Below are positions 13,401 to 27,816 of a DNA stretch of 64,000 nt, piece after piece; within the stretch, counting starts at the first letter, position 1; each line of letters starts with the position of its first letter. The position numbers and the translations under genes were made by a program. Where the stretch lies: contig JAVYIG010009933.1 in NCBI GenBank assembly GCA_035222895.1, positions 1 to 64,000 of the forward strand. Direction: 5' to 3'. The notes under the pieces were generated by a model. The model searched no databases. It was not told the origin of the DNA and was given only the letters and a program-made list of their open reading frames with translations. The DNA is from Strongylocentrotus droebachiensis. Its lineage: Eukaryota; Echinodermata; Echinoidea; Camarodonta; Strongylocentrotidae.

Positions 13401-15913
13401 GGCATGAATAGAGTTTATACTTACAGTTCGGTTAGTTGATTCAACCCACGGAAAGTGTCAGAGTATAGCATCCAAATGTTATTCCTCGAAAGGTCTCTGT
13501 AAAAAAATGAGACAATATACAATTTGTTGTAGTATATTGTGACATTGAATATCATTAAAGACAAAAGAAGTAAACCCATTCATGCTTGATTCAATTAATT
13601 AAAGAAGTGCTATAGTAATACTGATTGTCGTGGAGTTTATGAAAACAAATAACATCTATATTTAAATCCATAAACATGGCAACTGCTTGCTCAACGGCGA
13701 GCCTCGCTTTATTCAAGCGGTAATTAGAATTGCCCAGAAAGAAAAAAAGAAAGAAATATCCTCTCATGTTCGGGGGCGAGCCGTTTTAAAGCCCCATTGC
13801 ACTATTTTGGCCAGGAGTGATTAGACCTCCCTGCATGGTCACTGACAGGTGGTTATCTCTTGAAATAAGCTCTCAATTAACATAAGAAAAAGGGGACCAT
13901 GGGGTACCAACGGTCACCGATTAGGCATCGTTTGCTATATAGAGGGCGCAAGTAGCTTTAAGTAGTGCAGTGGGGCTTTAAAACACTGTATTCAATTCCC
14001 ATAGCGAAAAAGGTCTCAAAAACTGACTTCTAAAATCTTCTAAAAGAAAAATGTCTACTTACAACTTCTTCAGATTTCGTTGAGTAATAAACGTTCCATT
14101 TATAATCACTTCGATTCCATTACCAGGAAGTCCCCTGTAAAACATAATTACTATTTGATAACAGTTTTGTTTGAAATAATAACAATACCAATCTTGATAT
14201 CAAGGTCTATTGAGACAATCCATGTAAACAAATTGTAACTAATAATGTACATCGGAAAAAGGAATATTTTATTAAATTCTGCTACCAATCGTTGTACTGT
14301 ATCGGCAATGGTCAATCGAGGATTGCAGTAATATTAGCTGTTTGCTACATATAAACAGGTGACCATTAATTTGATTGTAAAGCACTTCAAATTTGCGATT
14401 GCTAATGACCAATATAATTTTACTTGAGATAATGATAACTAATCAGTACAATATAAACATAATACTGTAATGTGACATTTAGAAATATATTGAGTATGCC
14501 CGAAATTCAAGAAGCATTTGTATTAGAAAATAGCGCAAATCATGCAGATCAAACACAAATAAGTTAAGTGTTTATGATAGCGGTAACGCAGGAATCAATC
14601 ATTGATAAACAATGATTTTAACTTCACTTGACAAAGAATAATCAACGACTTTAGCTTTTGCTGACGTGATCAGATACATTGATTTGGAACAGGTGCATTG
14701 AAGCGTGAAAATAGAAACCCTGAAGTTAAACCAATGCGCATCTTATTAAAACCTACATAATGAACTTACAATGAGAGGAGAAGGGTGTACGGATATAAAT
14801 TGAGATAAAGGACGTCCTCTATCGTCGTCTGGTTCCAGGTGATATCTGCGGCTCGCCTACTTCGGCTGTTTTGAGAAACGTTGGCGATTATTCTGCAAAT
14901 GAAATGCACAATCACACGTAAGGAAAGAGAAGTGTGAAGGTCAGAAGTTAAATGATGATCAACAACGGGAAACCCCCCCCCCCCTCCCCGTTACAATAAA
15001 GTAACAACTATTAAACGCTTAATTATTCTTATCGTTATTCGCAAAGTGCCCTTCCAAGGGATTGGGGACAATTTTCTCCCAATTATTCAATTCAGTTTGC
15101 CCCCACCCCTTCTGATAATCTTGGTCTACGCATATAGCCGACTTTTTCAGAAATAAGCTGAACAGGGGGACTGATTCTTCTATATAAGGGAAGCATAATG
15201 TAGGAAGCAAGCCCACTTTTTTGACGCATTACAACAAGTTGTATTTTTTCAATGGTTTTGCTTAAGGGGATGAAATAAGGTTCAGTGTGTTCTATCTATG
15301 AATACTCACAATCTACGAGCATCTGTTGGAATACTAGCAGCCAGCTCGGGTGTCCATACCTCGAACGAACGACAATCAAAACTGAGACCATCACATGAAC
15401 ATCCAGAGGGGCAAGCGATGTCTAGAGAAAATGAAAACAATAAGTTTAAAGATAACGATAACTTTCTGTCATTTCAGCTAGTCGAATTCGTTTTTCATTT
15501 TTTTTCTCCCCCATGACATTATGATTATTTGAAGCAGCGAATTGTTTTCCTTCCTCATATTTATCTAATAACCTACTACAATTTTATTCTTGAATTAAAA
15601 CTTAAAATCTCACTTTATTCACCCTGTTGTATATTCTTCTCTCTCCATCTATCCATCTCTCTCTTACTAAGTCTCTCCTTCTCTCTCTCTACCTATCGCT
15701 CTCTCCCTCTCCCTCTCACTGTCTCTGTCTGTCTCTTCCCCACCTCCCCATCCAATCCCTCTCTGTCTCTCTGCCTTTCTCTCTCTCTCTCTCCATCTCT
15801 CTCTCCATCTCTCTCTCTCTCTCTCTCTTACTAAGTCTCTCCTTCTCTCTCTCTACATATCTCTCTCCCTCTCTCTGTCTCTGTCTGTCTGTCTCTTCCC
15901 CCACCTCCCCATC

Positions 15914-15946
<33 letters not shown>

Positions 15947-18028
15947 CTTCTTTCTCTATTTCTTTATCTCTCTTCCCAACTTACCACAGAACATTTCATC
16001 ATCACCATCAGGGCAGTCCTTTACCCCATCACAGATCTGATCGTCTGTAACACAGTACCTCTCCCCGTGGCATCGTAGAAATCCAGGACAGGAATATGAT
16101 TCTAATAGTGATCAGATTTACAGACATAGCCAGTATTAACATGATGAGGAGATACAAGATAATCCTCTCCGTAGTTATGCCTACATTATATTAAACGCCT
16201 GCTTTATAGCATTATATATGGGCTCCCAACTCAGTCATGAGGAAATTGTGAATCCAGAATATGGTCAGGATGTATTGATCATAGTCAACTGTATAAGCAT
16301 ATTAATTGATTTTACAATAAAAACACTTTTCTTACTATTGTACCTCCTCCCCCTCCCTCCCTCCTGATTGATGCATGTAGGCCCCTATGCATGAATAAGA
16401 TTTAAAAACTCGTCCATCATACTTTACTCAGCTCACCACATTCAAACTCGTCTTCGCCGCCTGGACAATCCGCAACACTGTCACATCTTCGCCGTAGAGG
16501 GAGACAATACGAATTTGGACACTTGAACGTGTTTCCAAAACATTCGATGTCACCTACAATGGATTAAAAGAGTAGACACAAATAGCAGATATGGACAACA
16601 CCGGTAAGGAAAGCAACAAATATGTGTACCAACCAAGAAATAATGTCACAACTGTTGACTTTATGAATCGGTTTTTATAAATGTGAAGCCAAAGAGGAAG
16701 ACATAAACACATACCAAATACAGGTAAACAAATAAATAGCAAACTACTCACCACAATCACGAAGATGAGTGACGTCACGACAGCCTTGTTGCAATCCATA
16801 CTCATCAAAGTCATAGAGACAACGCCGCCGTGACTCTAGCTTCTCACCGTTTAAACACCTCAATCTATCATCTTCACGACTTTCTGTAATATCAATAGTT
16901 AATAATTGTTTAAGTTCAGTACACGACCATGCACGATAGGGCGCTTTTTCACGAAAATAAAAATTGACTTACATCACATTTCAACGCGTGTTAAATGTAA
17001 TATACACGTTTCAATGGGCTGTTGACGGTTTTATACTAATGACGGTTTTGTGAAACGCTGTTCGTTGAAAGCAATTTATACATGTCTCATAAGAGAATGA
17101 AAGCAATTCCAGTATCGAAATGTAGAAAGGGGACATTGTGGAATCGTATTTCGGAAATAAAATAGACATCAACACGATCGCAATGACTTTCCAAAAGATT
17201 AAACCAGAGCAATTTCAATATAGCACTGTGCGCTACCTTAGTTTGGAAATGCGTGACTTTGACAATGACATACAATCGTGTATCAAAACAATCCTATAAT
17301 GATTTAGGTAGGCAATACAATGTGGTATTAAAATCGTCCTAAAACTGATTTCTTGAAAGCCATTACGACTGCGATCCTTGAAGAGGAGTGGATTAAATAT
17401 CCTTGGAAGAATAACACATTTTAAAACAAAAATAAAAAGAGAAATAAATATTACATGATTTCGGATTCAATGTGTATGACATCAAAATAAGGAAGTGAAG
17501 TGATTTGGAAAATGGTAATTTGTAATGTCGAGTTTGACAATAATATCAGTTCCATGTATTTAATTGTCCAGTGTACTTTCTACATGTTTCGCTCACATGT
17601 AAACACAGACTCAGACTTAGTCTACAAAGAACAAAAATAGGATACAAAACATGGATAAGTTTTGGTGATGACAAAATAATTATTATACATAATATTGACA
17701 ATTCATTTGGTTTGGTTTGGTTTGCAACCATAATTTTGAAGATAATGATTAGCGTATTTTGATGCCATTCGTACCACACGATTGTTCATCTTCCTTATTA
17801 AGTCCACGGCAGTCTTGACTCCCATCACATAGTGATCTATCGGGGATACATCTACTATCGTAACACTGAAAGGTTTCTCCTGAACAGAACTCTATACAAA
17901 GAAAAAAACAGAAGAATACATAAGAAATTCGTAAACCAATGAAATGAACCAAGTTAAGAGGTTTCTTATAATCATTGATAACGCTATTATCGGTGATTCT
18001 TGAAGTGCGTGAAAAAATTTGCAACTAC

Positions 18029-18072
<44 letters not shown>

Positions 18073-18084
18073 CTTCTTCTTCTC

Positions 18085-18164
<80 letters not shown>

Positions 18165-19898
18165 TCTCTCATTTCTGGTCATTCGATTGGGGGCACTTGC
18201 CCCCGCCCCTTTTTCCACGCCACTGACTAGAATTGCAGTATGATGGTATTTAAGATATTTTACGGGATAAATTCGAATCAAATGGAAGAAATAGAGGAAA
18301 CGAATTTTGTTAAATGTGACTTACGACACAGTTCTTCATCACTACCATCCACACAATCTGGTGTAATATCACACTGTTGAGACGCTTCGATACATTGTCT
18401 GTTGCTACACTGAAATTCATCCTCCTTACATTGCGGGTAGGCTGTAAAATAATAACAAAAAACAATATACATAAAACAACCATTTCCCATATCGTAAATC
18501 ATTATGCTATTTCGCCTCATGCATTGTTTTAATTTTGTTATTTCCTTTTTTTAAACATTTTTTGCTAAATATTTCATCTTTACACAAAACAAAAGTATAT
18601 GTTGTTATATTGGTTTGCGAATTAAATTTGTATTAACTTTATTACTAGAATTGCCAACCGAACCGTTCTAAATACTAATAATTTCCCTTGCCTTTTCATA
18701 CCAACTCACATCTTTAGGTGACCGTAAACTACAATATCAATGGAAGTATAGTGTGGAAGCGTTAATCTGGTGTTACATGTATATGAAGTAGTGTCTTGAA
18801 GTGTGAAAGTACTTGTAATTTATAAGTTGAAGTGCATGTCATTAGCAATGAGTCGATTGTTTATCACATCCCACCTTCATAATCGTTTAAAGAAAGTAAC
18901 AAAACAATATTCTCGTGCTTGCAGTAGATAAGTTAAAAGCTGAATTAGCCGTTTAACACCTTTTATTGTTACTCCTTTATCCACCTAGGTGCATGTCCCT
19001 CATTTGTGTGGAGGTGACACTCCTATTTTAAGAGGTATTTTGAGCCTGAGGGGAAGAATTGGGTCATGGTTCGCAAGTGGATATGACAGGTGTGATGGGT
19101 AGAGGTCTCTCTCTCTCTCTCTCTCTCTCTAAGTGCCATATCGTTTGACTTTGGCGATCATGCTGTTCCACAACCCTCGGCTCCTAGCCTTCTGTATTAG
19201 TACCACTCCCAGTTCTTTCACTCCTCTCTCTTCCAACAATTTCTGCAGACTGTCCATCCAAAGTATCCTCCTTCTTCCCCTACTCCTTCTTCCCACAATT
19301 TTCCCTGTCAAAGCAAGATTCTCTAGGCCTTCTTTACGTGTAATGTGACCCATGAACTTCAACTGCCTAATCAACATCTCACGTATCATTTTCCTTTGCA
19401 CTCCAGCTCGTGTAAGAACTTCCTCATTACTAACTTTGTCAGTCCAGGGGATTTTCATCATTCTTCTTAGAAACCACATTTCGCAACTTTCCAAACGCTT
19501 TTTAGTATCAGAGGCTAATTAGGTCCATGGTCCATGCATACATATAGGAGGTAGGTGGTAGGATGTAGCTTGCTTACCAATCCCTCCCTTTTAAGGGGAT
19601 CTTCACTCCTGCACACATTTTAACACGGTTTCCTTCCAATCGGTTTCCCAACTCAATAGATCGTTGTATATTATTTTGTTATATGTTCATGATTTCTTCT
19701 CTAAGTCATGATTTAATAGTAAAATCACTCACCCTGTACCTTCCTATTAAAAATAGCTTATAAAGGTTAGCATGAATATTAAAGAGCCACCCCCCCCCCC
19801 CCTTAAAAAATCTCTTTCTCTCCCTCCCTCTCCCTCTCTCTCTCTCTCTCTTTCTCTATCTATCTCTCTCTATATCTATATATAATATATATTTCTCC

Positions 19899-19939
<41 letters not shown>

Positions 19940-22900
19940 TTTTCTCTCCATCACCCCAGGCCTCCATCTCTATCTACTCTGCATTTTTAACAGTCTGCGT
20001 TTTGAAACGTTGTTTTAATGTACTATAAAGGACGGTGGTCTGTCTTATAGCTAAAATAATACGTCAATTGAGCGCAACTTTGTTCACATTCACGAATGTA
20101 CGCTGCTTTTACGAATTTACGAATTAACAGAACGATAATCCCCCAAATATGTGATATAAAGGGTCTAATATGAAAATTAAGTTATTTCTTTACATCTGTT
20201 GCATACATCAATACATCACATAGTGACTTTTATCCCATTTTATGATTTGAAATATGATTACGATTTCCTCACAGAATGTATTCCAATACAGTTCATAATT
20301 ATAAAGGGTAGTCATTACATCATTTTAAAGATATTTATGGTTTTTAATCGCTTCTTAAACAAGAGTTTATGTTAATCATCATCTTAAAGCTCAACAGCTG
20401 GCTTCAAAGATGGAAGTATGCTGCTCGAATTCCTACCGAAATTGAGATTTAGTTGTCCAGTCAGAAACATGCTAATCCTACACTCACGAAAGGTGTGAAA
20501 GACTTCATTTACTAAAGCTCTTAATCACCTCTAAATGAGTCTTTAAACTGTTTTTCTAAGTATCATTAGGCCTATAGGAAACAATAGACGAATTATCCGG
20601 GTTCTGAAAAGACTTAAATCCGCCATTTTGAAACATCACTTAATCTCCTGTCAGTCACTAATGAGCTTTAATAGATACGTTTGTTGCATCCTTGAAAACC
20701 TGCTTTTAATGTAAAATGACATACTTCCAAGGGTAGTCAGTATCTTTTGTTTGTCCGTTTTCAGTAGTTACCAGTTGAACATTACATAATTTCACTGTTA
20801 ATTAATATGTGATTTCTAATCAATTTGCAATTAAAGATAAAGGTGAGTTCTGGTAATGCGATTGCATTGTGAAAGAAAATGTGAGAAATGAATCAGAAAA
20901 AGTTGATCATGTAGCATGTAAGTATTGGTGTGTTCTGCAAGGTTCTGGAGTCATCATAATAAATTTGGCCCAGTCTTGGTAAAGTAACCAGCAATGTACA
21001 CAGAAAGATGTATATGGGACTACACAACTGGTGTCGGGGCTACCTACTTTGATTTCCTTATCTTTCTATGCTCATTACTCAGTCAGTATACATTTTCTTC
21101 CAAAATTGTTTGGCACATGACATTTATTTGTAATCTTGAACATACAGTGTAAGTTTCGTTTGATTCTGTGAGAATTCATTTTTTTTTTTTTACCAGAACT
21201 CAAGTTTATCTTTATTCCTTACATATTGTGAAGAAAACTTTAAAAAATGAAAGCCAAATCTACACTCTTTATTATATTGAAAAAGTTGACATATTTCAGT
21301 TCAGTTATCATTAAAACATTATATAATTTGGGTGGTAATTATGTGATAGCTAATCAATTTCCAATTAGTCATTAAATTTTAGACTTTGGAGACAATATCA
21401 AATCTATACACGAAATATTCACATGTTACTTAGTTCATACAGAGTAAAATTTGTATAGATATAATATATTTCCAATGTTTGTTTGAGAAACGGCAGTGAA
21501 AATGTGATTTATGTTTGGAGATAATAATCAACTCTTTCATGCGTTGTCAAACACTGCATACAAGAATTTAATTTAACCTTCGTTTATTGTTACTACATCC
21601 AGGTGAAATAGCATTGTCTGAATATACTCACCACAATGCTCCTCGTCCGACATGTCTTGGCAGTGAGGTACATAGTCACAGTAGAATGAAGCTGAGATAC
21701 ATCGACCCATATCACATTGGAAACTTGAGTCAGGGCAAGATGGAGCTGTTGCGATATCATCATCAAACTCCGAATCTATATTAAAAGAATACGAACCTAA
21801 TTAAGGGTTACTGATATTAATATATTATTCAGCTGTCTGGATATTATACCAAACGTATATCAAAACTTTTCAATAATTGACTGTGTGTACTACTCAAAAT
21901 AATAGGCTGAAAAATTCTTTAAAACATGTTAATTTGTATGCATAGGAATGGTTGCTATGGTAATATCAATAAACATGATGTTGTCATTAGGATGTGTGAA
22001 ATAAATTAATGATAATTAATCACACGGAAAGCGTTCACATTTGAATTTCCAAAATATGTTAATGGAAGTTTCAAGTGAGAATGTTGATTTCTTTTAGGCA
22101 CATTGGTAGACAGATAACCCTCTCAGATTCACTACTACTATTGTGATTTGACCCACTTGAAGATGCCAAATATCAGAAGTATGTCCCGTTGTTAGGGACA
22201 ACATGTTAACAAACCTCCACAGTTCTTTTCGTCTTCTCCTCCTTTGCATTCTTCTCGTCCATCACAAACATGTACTGATCTAATACACTCTCCATTCCGA
22301 CATTCAAACATGTCATCGCCACAGATATTCACAAGATCTGTTGACCAAACAAGAACAGATGCAATTCAATTTATTTACTCTGCCATTATATTTCTTGCCA
22401 TTCCTTGTAATGTATACTCCTTGTTCATTATGCTTAAATACAATGAATCATTCCTTGCAGTATCAACCAATTGTTTTCCTTGTGAAGTAGGACTTTTTCT
22501 TAATATGGGACACGAAGACATGAGGAATGGTAAAGGGGCCCCGGGTAAAATCATGTGCCGATGAAATCTAGGAATATTATCCATCATAAGGGGGAGGGGT
22601 TTTTCTTCCCCCCCCCCCCCCGTTTTCGCCCACCTCGGCAAGACACATATCAAGAAGAATCAGCCATGGCAAGGATAGGTGTGGAAGAAGGGGCGTTGCA
22701 CCCCATGACAGATATTACGATTTTGTTGATATTTAATCCTAAATATGGGTAATATAGCCTCAATAACATTTTTTTCTTCAATTTTATTACAGATAAGTCA
22801 TCCCCAAAAGACTGACTTCAAAAGAGGACGGCATCAAATACAATCAAATCACATTGTAATATTAGTAGGTAAGATAAGTGACAGGAATAAATAGAGTAAA

Positions 22901-25900
22901 ATCAAAATCAAAACAAAATAAGAAGAAGCTAGCAAACCAGTAGTATGAACCAGTTATTAACCATAATAAAAATTGATAAAGAATACGGTGATTTTTCACT
23001 CTTTATTAAGTGAAGATCGCAAAGGTCATATTGCTGATATATTGAATATTTATATCAGCAATATTTCATATTGCTAATACAATAAATGATGCAGATGCAC
23101 ACACAAATCAATATCAACAATTTATATTTCTTACGTCGTGTACATATCATAATATGAACTACTGACAGGTGCTCAAATTCCAGACAACTAAATTAACAAC
23201 GATTACCCGCTTTTTGGCAAAGCTCGAAGACAAAAGCTTGTTTTCTGAATGCAAATCTCCTATTTATAAAACCGGTAATTATCCTCCTGTATACAGGATA
23301 TCAAGGGATTTAAAGGGAAAGCTAAAGGACATGAACAAATGAACGATTAGCAATCTCTTACCAGACACAACAAAGTAACACATGCTGCCATAATGAGCCT
23401 GTGCGCAGTCCCTCTCAACTAGCTGCCAATCATCACCATTGTATTCCATCACATGACAAGAATCAGAGGTGACGTCATCGGGCCGTGAACTTAGCGTTTG
23501 TTCGTGTATGTCGTATGTACCTGGATGATAAAAAAGCCAACGCGTCATCTGTCAAACAGTTTCTATGTTTATGTAATTTTAAACCAAATATGTACGGATT
23601 CCATTTCTTTCTTTTTTTCTTTTTCATTTCTTCATTTGTTTTCTTTACTTTTCTTTACTTTTTTTTCTTCTTTTTCTATCTTTCTTTCTTCCTTTCTTTA
23701 TTTTCTTTTGCGAGTAATCCAGACAAATATAGACTCTGTTTTTTAAGTGGACTTATCTTTCCCTTTAAAACTCGACTTATGATAAAATTATGCTTATTTA
23801 TTTTATATCCTAATATGCTTTGATTACTTGTGGACATTTCATCTTGTATAATTACAAATAAGTTTCATTTTCTATGTTACATTGCAAATGTCATTTACTA
23901 TTCATGTTATGTAACATTTTTGTCATGTTTTGATTGAGTTATGGAAATCAATTTGTATTGATTGCATTGAATTGAACAGGACAGTCACATTATCATCATA
24001 AATTGAACATTGCCAAGCTAGGCTTTTTAAAAATTTCATCTGACTTGATGGTAGCATCTTATGGGCTCTTTTTCTTTTATTCTTTATTTAAAATAAAAAA
24101 ATCCTGATCAGCCTTTGTTAGATAGCATGTTATTTTCTGAACTCTTTTCTATTTATACCGTTCTAAAGCCAGGATATATTTTATACCTTGTATGTCGATG
24201 GAGATGCCTGTTGATGTGGATCTGAATGGCCATAGAAGACCAAGAACATAGGTAAGACGTGGTAGAGGTAGGAGGGCGGAGGATTGGATGCGTTGGCATG
24301 GCAACAGGGCGGTTTGATTGTTGTCTGCTAAGGCAAGCGATATGCACGTGTCTCGAATTCGACGACTTCCAGAGGGACATTCTAATGGGATTAAGACGAA
24401 GTAAAGAAAGAATCTTTAAATATGATGAATACGAATTATAAATATTGTATCATATAATAGAAAATTAAAGTATTTTAAAATGGAATGCTTTTTTTCTATT
24501 TATAAGTCGTAACATCAACAATTCAATGCAACTTGTTGTCATACAAGGTATGCCTAATTAAAAACATGACCTTTAATCATGCAAATAGTAATCATATTTA
24601 TATATATGATTTTTCATAATTAATGCAGAACATTATAGCAAAATCATATGAATTATTGCTGGTCATTTCCTAAATATATAATCCAATTTGAAGCAATGTA
24701 CACATTTATATACATACTTATGCAATTAATTATTAGTTATGCCTATTTTTGGTAAACAATGAAAGAAGTTTTATAATTAACACAAAATTTAAAAAATACA
24801 ATTTTTACCTTTTGTTGATAAGTCTCCGATTCGCGAGGGAACCATGGCGTTTCCTGGAAGATTTAATATATGTGTCTGTTTACTCACATGCTAATTATAT
24901 GCCGTCAATATATTAATTTACGTCAATATTCAAGTAAGGCATATTACATCCCAAAATCAAATATTGTGTGTAGTGAATTGCCCATATTTCTATTAATTTT
25001 TTTTCTCCATTTGAACCTCATATATAAAATATATAAAATGGAGTATCGATTTCTTTCTACTGCTTACCAGGTATAGACGCCAATTCATACATAAATTAAT
25101 GATGGATGGTTGATAACCTTTCATTCATGAACGCTTTTATGACATATCAAATTCGTAATTCATAAATATTCGTAAATTTGTGCGAGTAAATGTTTTTGTT
25201 GAACTCTTTAATGATTATTTTCATCATGCTCACAGGCGTAGTAAGACAGTAATTCTAAATTTCTTATCTAGCTTTATTCAATCCAATTACAATGTCTGTG
25301 GTCTTGGAAACATACAGCAGGATACCATGTCGATCATCAATCGTCTTAAGTGGAATCTCTAAAAGCCAAGATCATTCTGAATGCGAAAGATTCTCTTCTT
25401 CTGGTTAGGATGAAATGAAGAGAGGCTTATTAATGAAGTGCTAATGACGGACGGAATGAATTGTTTTTCGAGGAAAGGAAACTGGTCTTTCTTTTCCAAT
25501 ACGGGTGAAAGGCAGAGTGATTACAACGCCTTCATCAATGCCCTGTCATTATGGCCTTTCTCCGAAGTTTGAATTGCTAATAATGCTCTAAGAAAGCTGA
25601 CTTCGTGAAAGAATATAATGGTCATCCCTGGATAAACACACCCTGTTGTCAGTGGCTTCAATTGTCCGATGTTTAGACCAATAACAATAGTGCGTGCTGA
25701 GACGTCCCGCCTATCAATGCATACGTGACGATCATTCACTAACGACTGATTAGTGATTGACATCCCGTTGTCAGGTTGAAGGGCTAGGCTAAAGGTCATT
25801 GTCTTGGTCATGACTGGCAGCCCTGCTTAACCAGCAACCGAGTAGAGATTATTGTTTGTCTACAATGTCCATTGATGCCCTAATCATCAACATGAATGTA

Positions 25901-27773
25901 GCACATTAGGCGATGATCTCTCCTACTGGATGATTGATGTGAAGGGTTTAGGTTGGGGCTATAAAGTACGAGGGGTGTCCTAAACGGGAAGACATTTCCA
26001 TTTTGCTCAGGCTAACGACAACACATCCACCGTCTCTCGTTCCAACATTTCATCATGACTTTATTCAGCATTGAAAACCTTGCTCAGAGTGACAGCAAGC
26101 CTAACCGGTTCAGCCCCGAGATACGATACCATCCTAAGATGAAGGTTCTCGTTCAGCAAGAAGAACAGACTAGTGAAAGACCATCTAGCACTGAAAGCAG
26201 CATTGGAGCTCTGAGTCCATCAGACAACACCAGCTCAGGAGCTTCATCAATCTGTGATAGCCCACCATCAACGAAGAAACCTCCTCATTCATACATTGCC
26301 CTGATTGCTATGGCTATCATCAACTCACAAGACAAGCACCTTTTGCTCTGTGACATCTATGAATACATCATGAAACGCTTCCCGTTCTTCAAAGATAACG
26401 AAAGGAGCTGGAGGAACAGTATTCGTCACAATCTCTCCCTCAACGAGTGCTTCATCAAGGCTGGACGTAGCGGAGACGGCAGAGGACATTTCTGGGCAAT
26501 CCATCCCGCTAACCTTGAAGACTTCGCCCGTGGTGATTACAGGAGACGGCAAGCTCGTCGCCGAGCACGATCAGTTAGTTATTCTCCCTACGCCTACCCA
26601 TCAGCCATCCCGAGCCCCATCCACCCCGCCTACATCCCGATGACGTATGCTCATTATCCTGATATGATCTCCAAGTCACAGCTAGCCATGCTACCCGGGA
26701 TGCATCCAATCCCCTTGAATACAACACCATATCACCCAGTCAGTGCTGCCTTGTTCACCCCACCTGCTATACCATCAAGTCATCCGTACTGTTTTCCTGC
26801 TGCAGTTCCTGCGACATATCGACCTGATATTGCTGAGAAGATACCCCTCACTATCCAGAGCTCAGCATACTCCAATCCGATGACATCTACCATGAATTCA
26901 TCTACTACCACCATCGATGCAGCAGGGTATCGCATCGCTCATCGTGTCAATCCTACTTTCCTGTATCCTCCTTACTCCAAGCCATCATCACCGCCATCCA
27001 TGATACCCTCTTCAGTTCCGGCCTGGTCTTCCATGGGATCATGCTAGCCAAGTGAATGATGACGACAAACTCTTGAACTTTGACAATCAAAGAGGCATGT
27101 GCACTCTTCATTGAGACTATCAGTTCAAATCACTCACTTTTGTTTATTGCTGATATTTCAAAAATATTTCGTAAATATATCATGTCATACATATGTATTT
27201 TCTATATTCGTTTATTTTTTGTAATGTTGTACGACAACTGCATCTTCTGAAAAACAAGATTCTCAACAAACACATTTTCTCGCAGTTTTCTGTGTTTCAT
27301 TGATCGATGCTCGTAAAGTTTTTTAGTTGTTTAATGTCGTGTTGATCTGATGTTGATCAGTGCAAATCTGTGATGTGAAAGTGTTATTAGGTGAGAGCGA
27401 TCTGTGACAGTGAAAGTGTTATTAGGTGAGAGCGATCTGTGACAGTGAAAGTGCTATTAGTCTAGAGCGATCTGTGACAGTGAAAGTGTAATTAGATGGG
27501 AGCGATCTGTGACAGTGAAAGTGTTATTATTTTAGAGCGATCTGTGACAGTGAAAGTGTTATTAGTTTAGAGCGATCTGTGACAGTGAAAGTGTAATTAG
27601 ATGGGAGCGATCTGTGACAGTGAAAGTGTAATTAGATGGGAGCGATCTGTGACAGTGAAAGTGTAATTAGATGGGAGCGATTGAGCAATTTGCATTCAGA
27701 GCGTGCATGAATATAATTGATTTCTCGATACATGAGCCATGTGCCTTATACTGCTTGTATACAATTATCCCTC

Positions 27774-27816
<43 letters not shown>

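Larger units (their letters stand above)
18442..21631. other. Large receptor intron between LDLa repeats 2 and 3
   Basis: Holds a LINE fragment, two CT tracts and MITE family A copy 2. No further exon with phase-1 boundaries and a domain pattern was found in it. Confidence 0.6.

Noticed and set aside
17892..18281. Long open frames on both strands of Ser/Leu or Arg/Glu repeats
   Set aside because: They are translations of the (CT)n/(GA)n tract; the same applies at 4.6, 15.6, 46.5, 51.5 and 54.4 kb.
27370..27681. CRISPR-like array
   Set aside because: Units are contiguous without unique spacers, and the context is animal nuclear DNA: it is a minisatellite.
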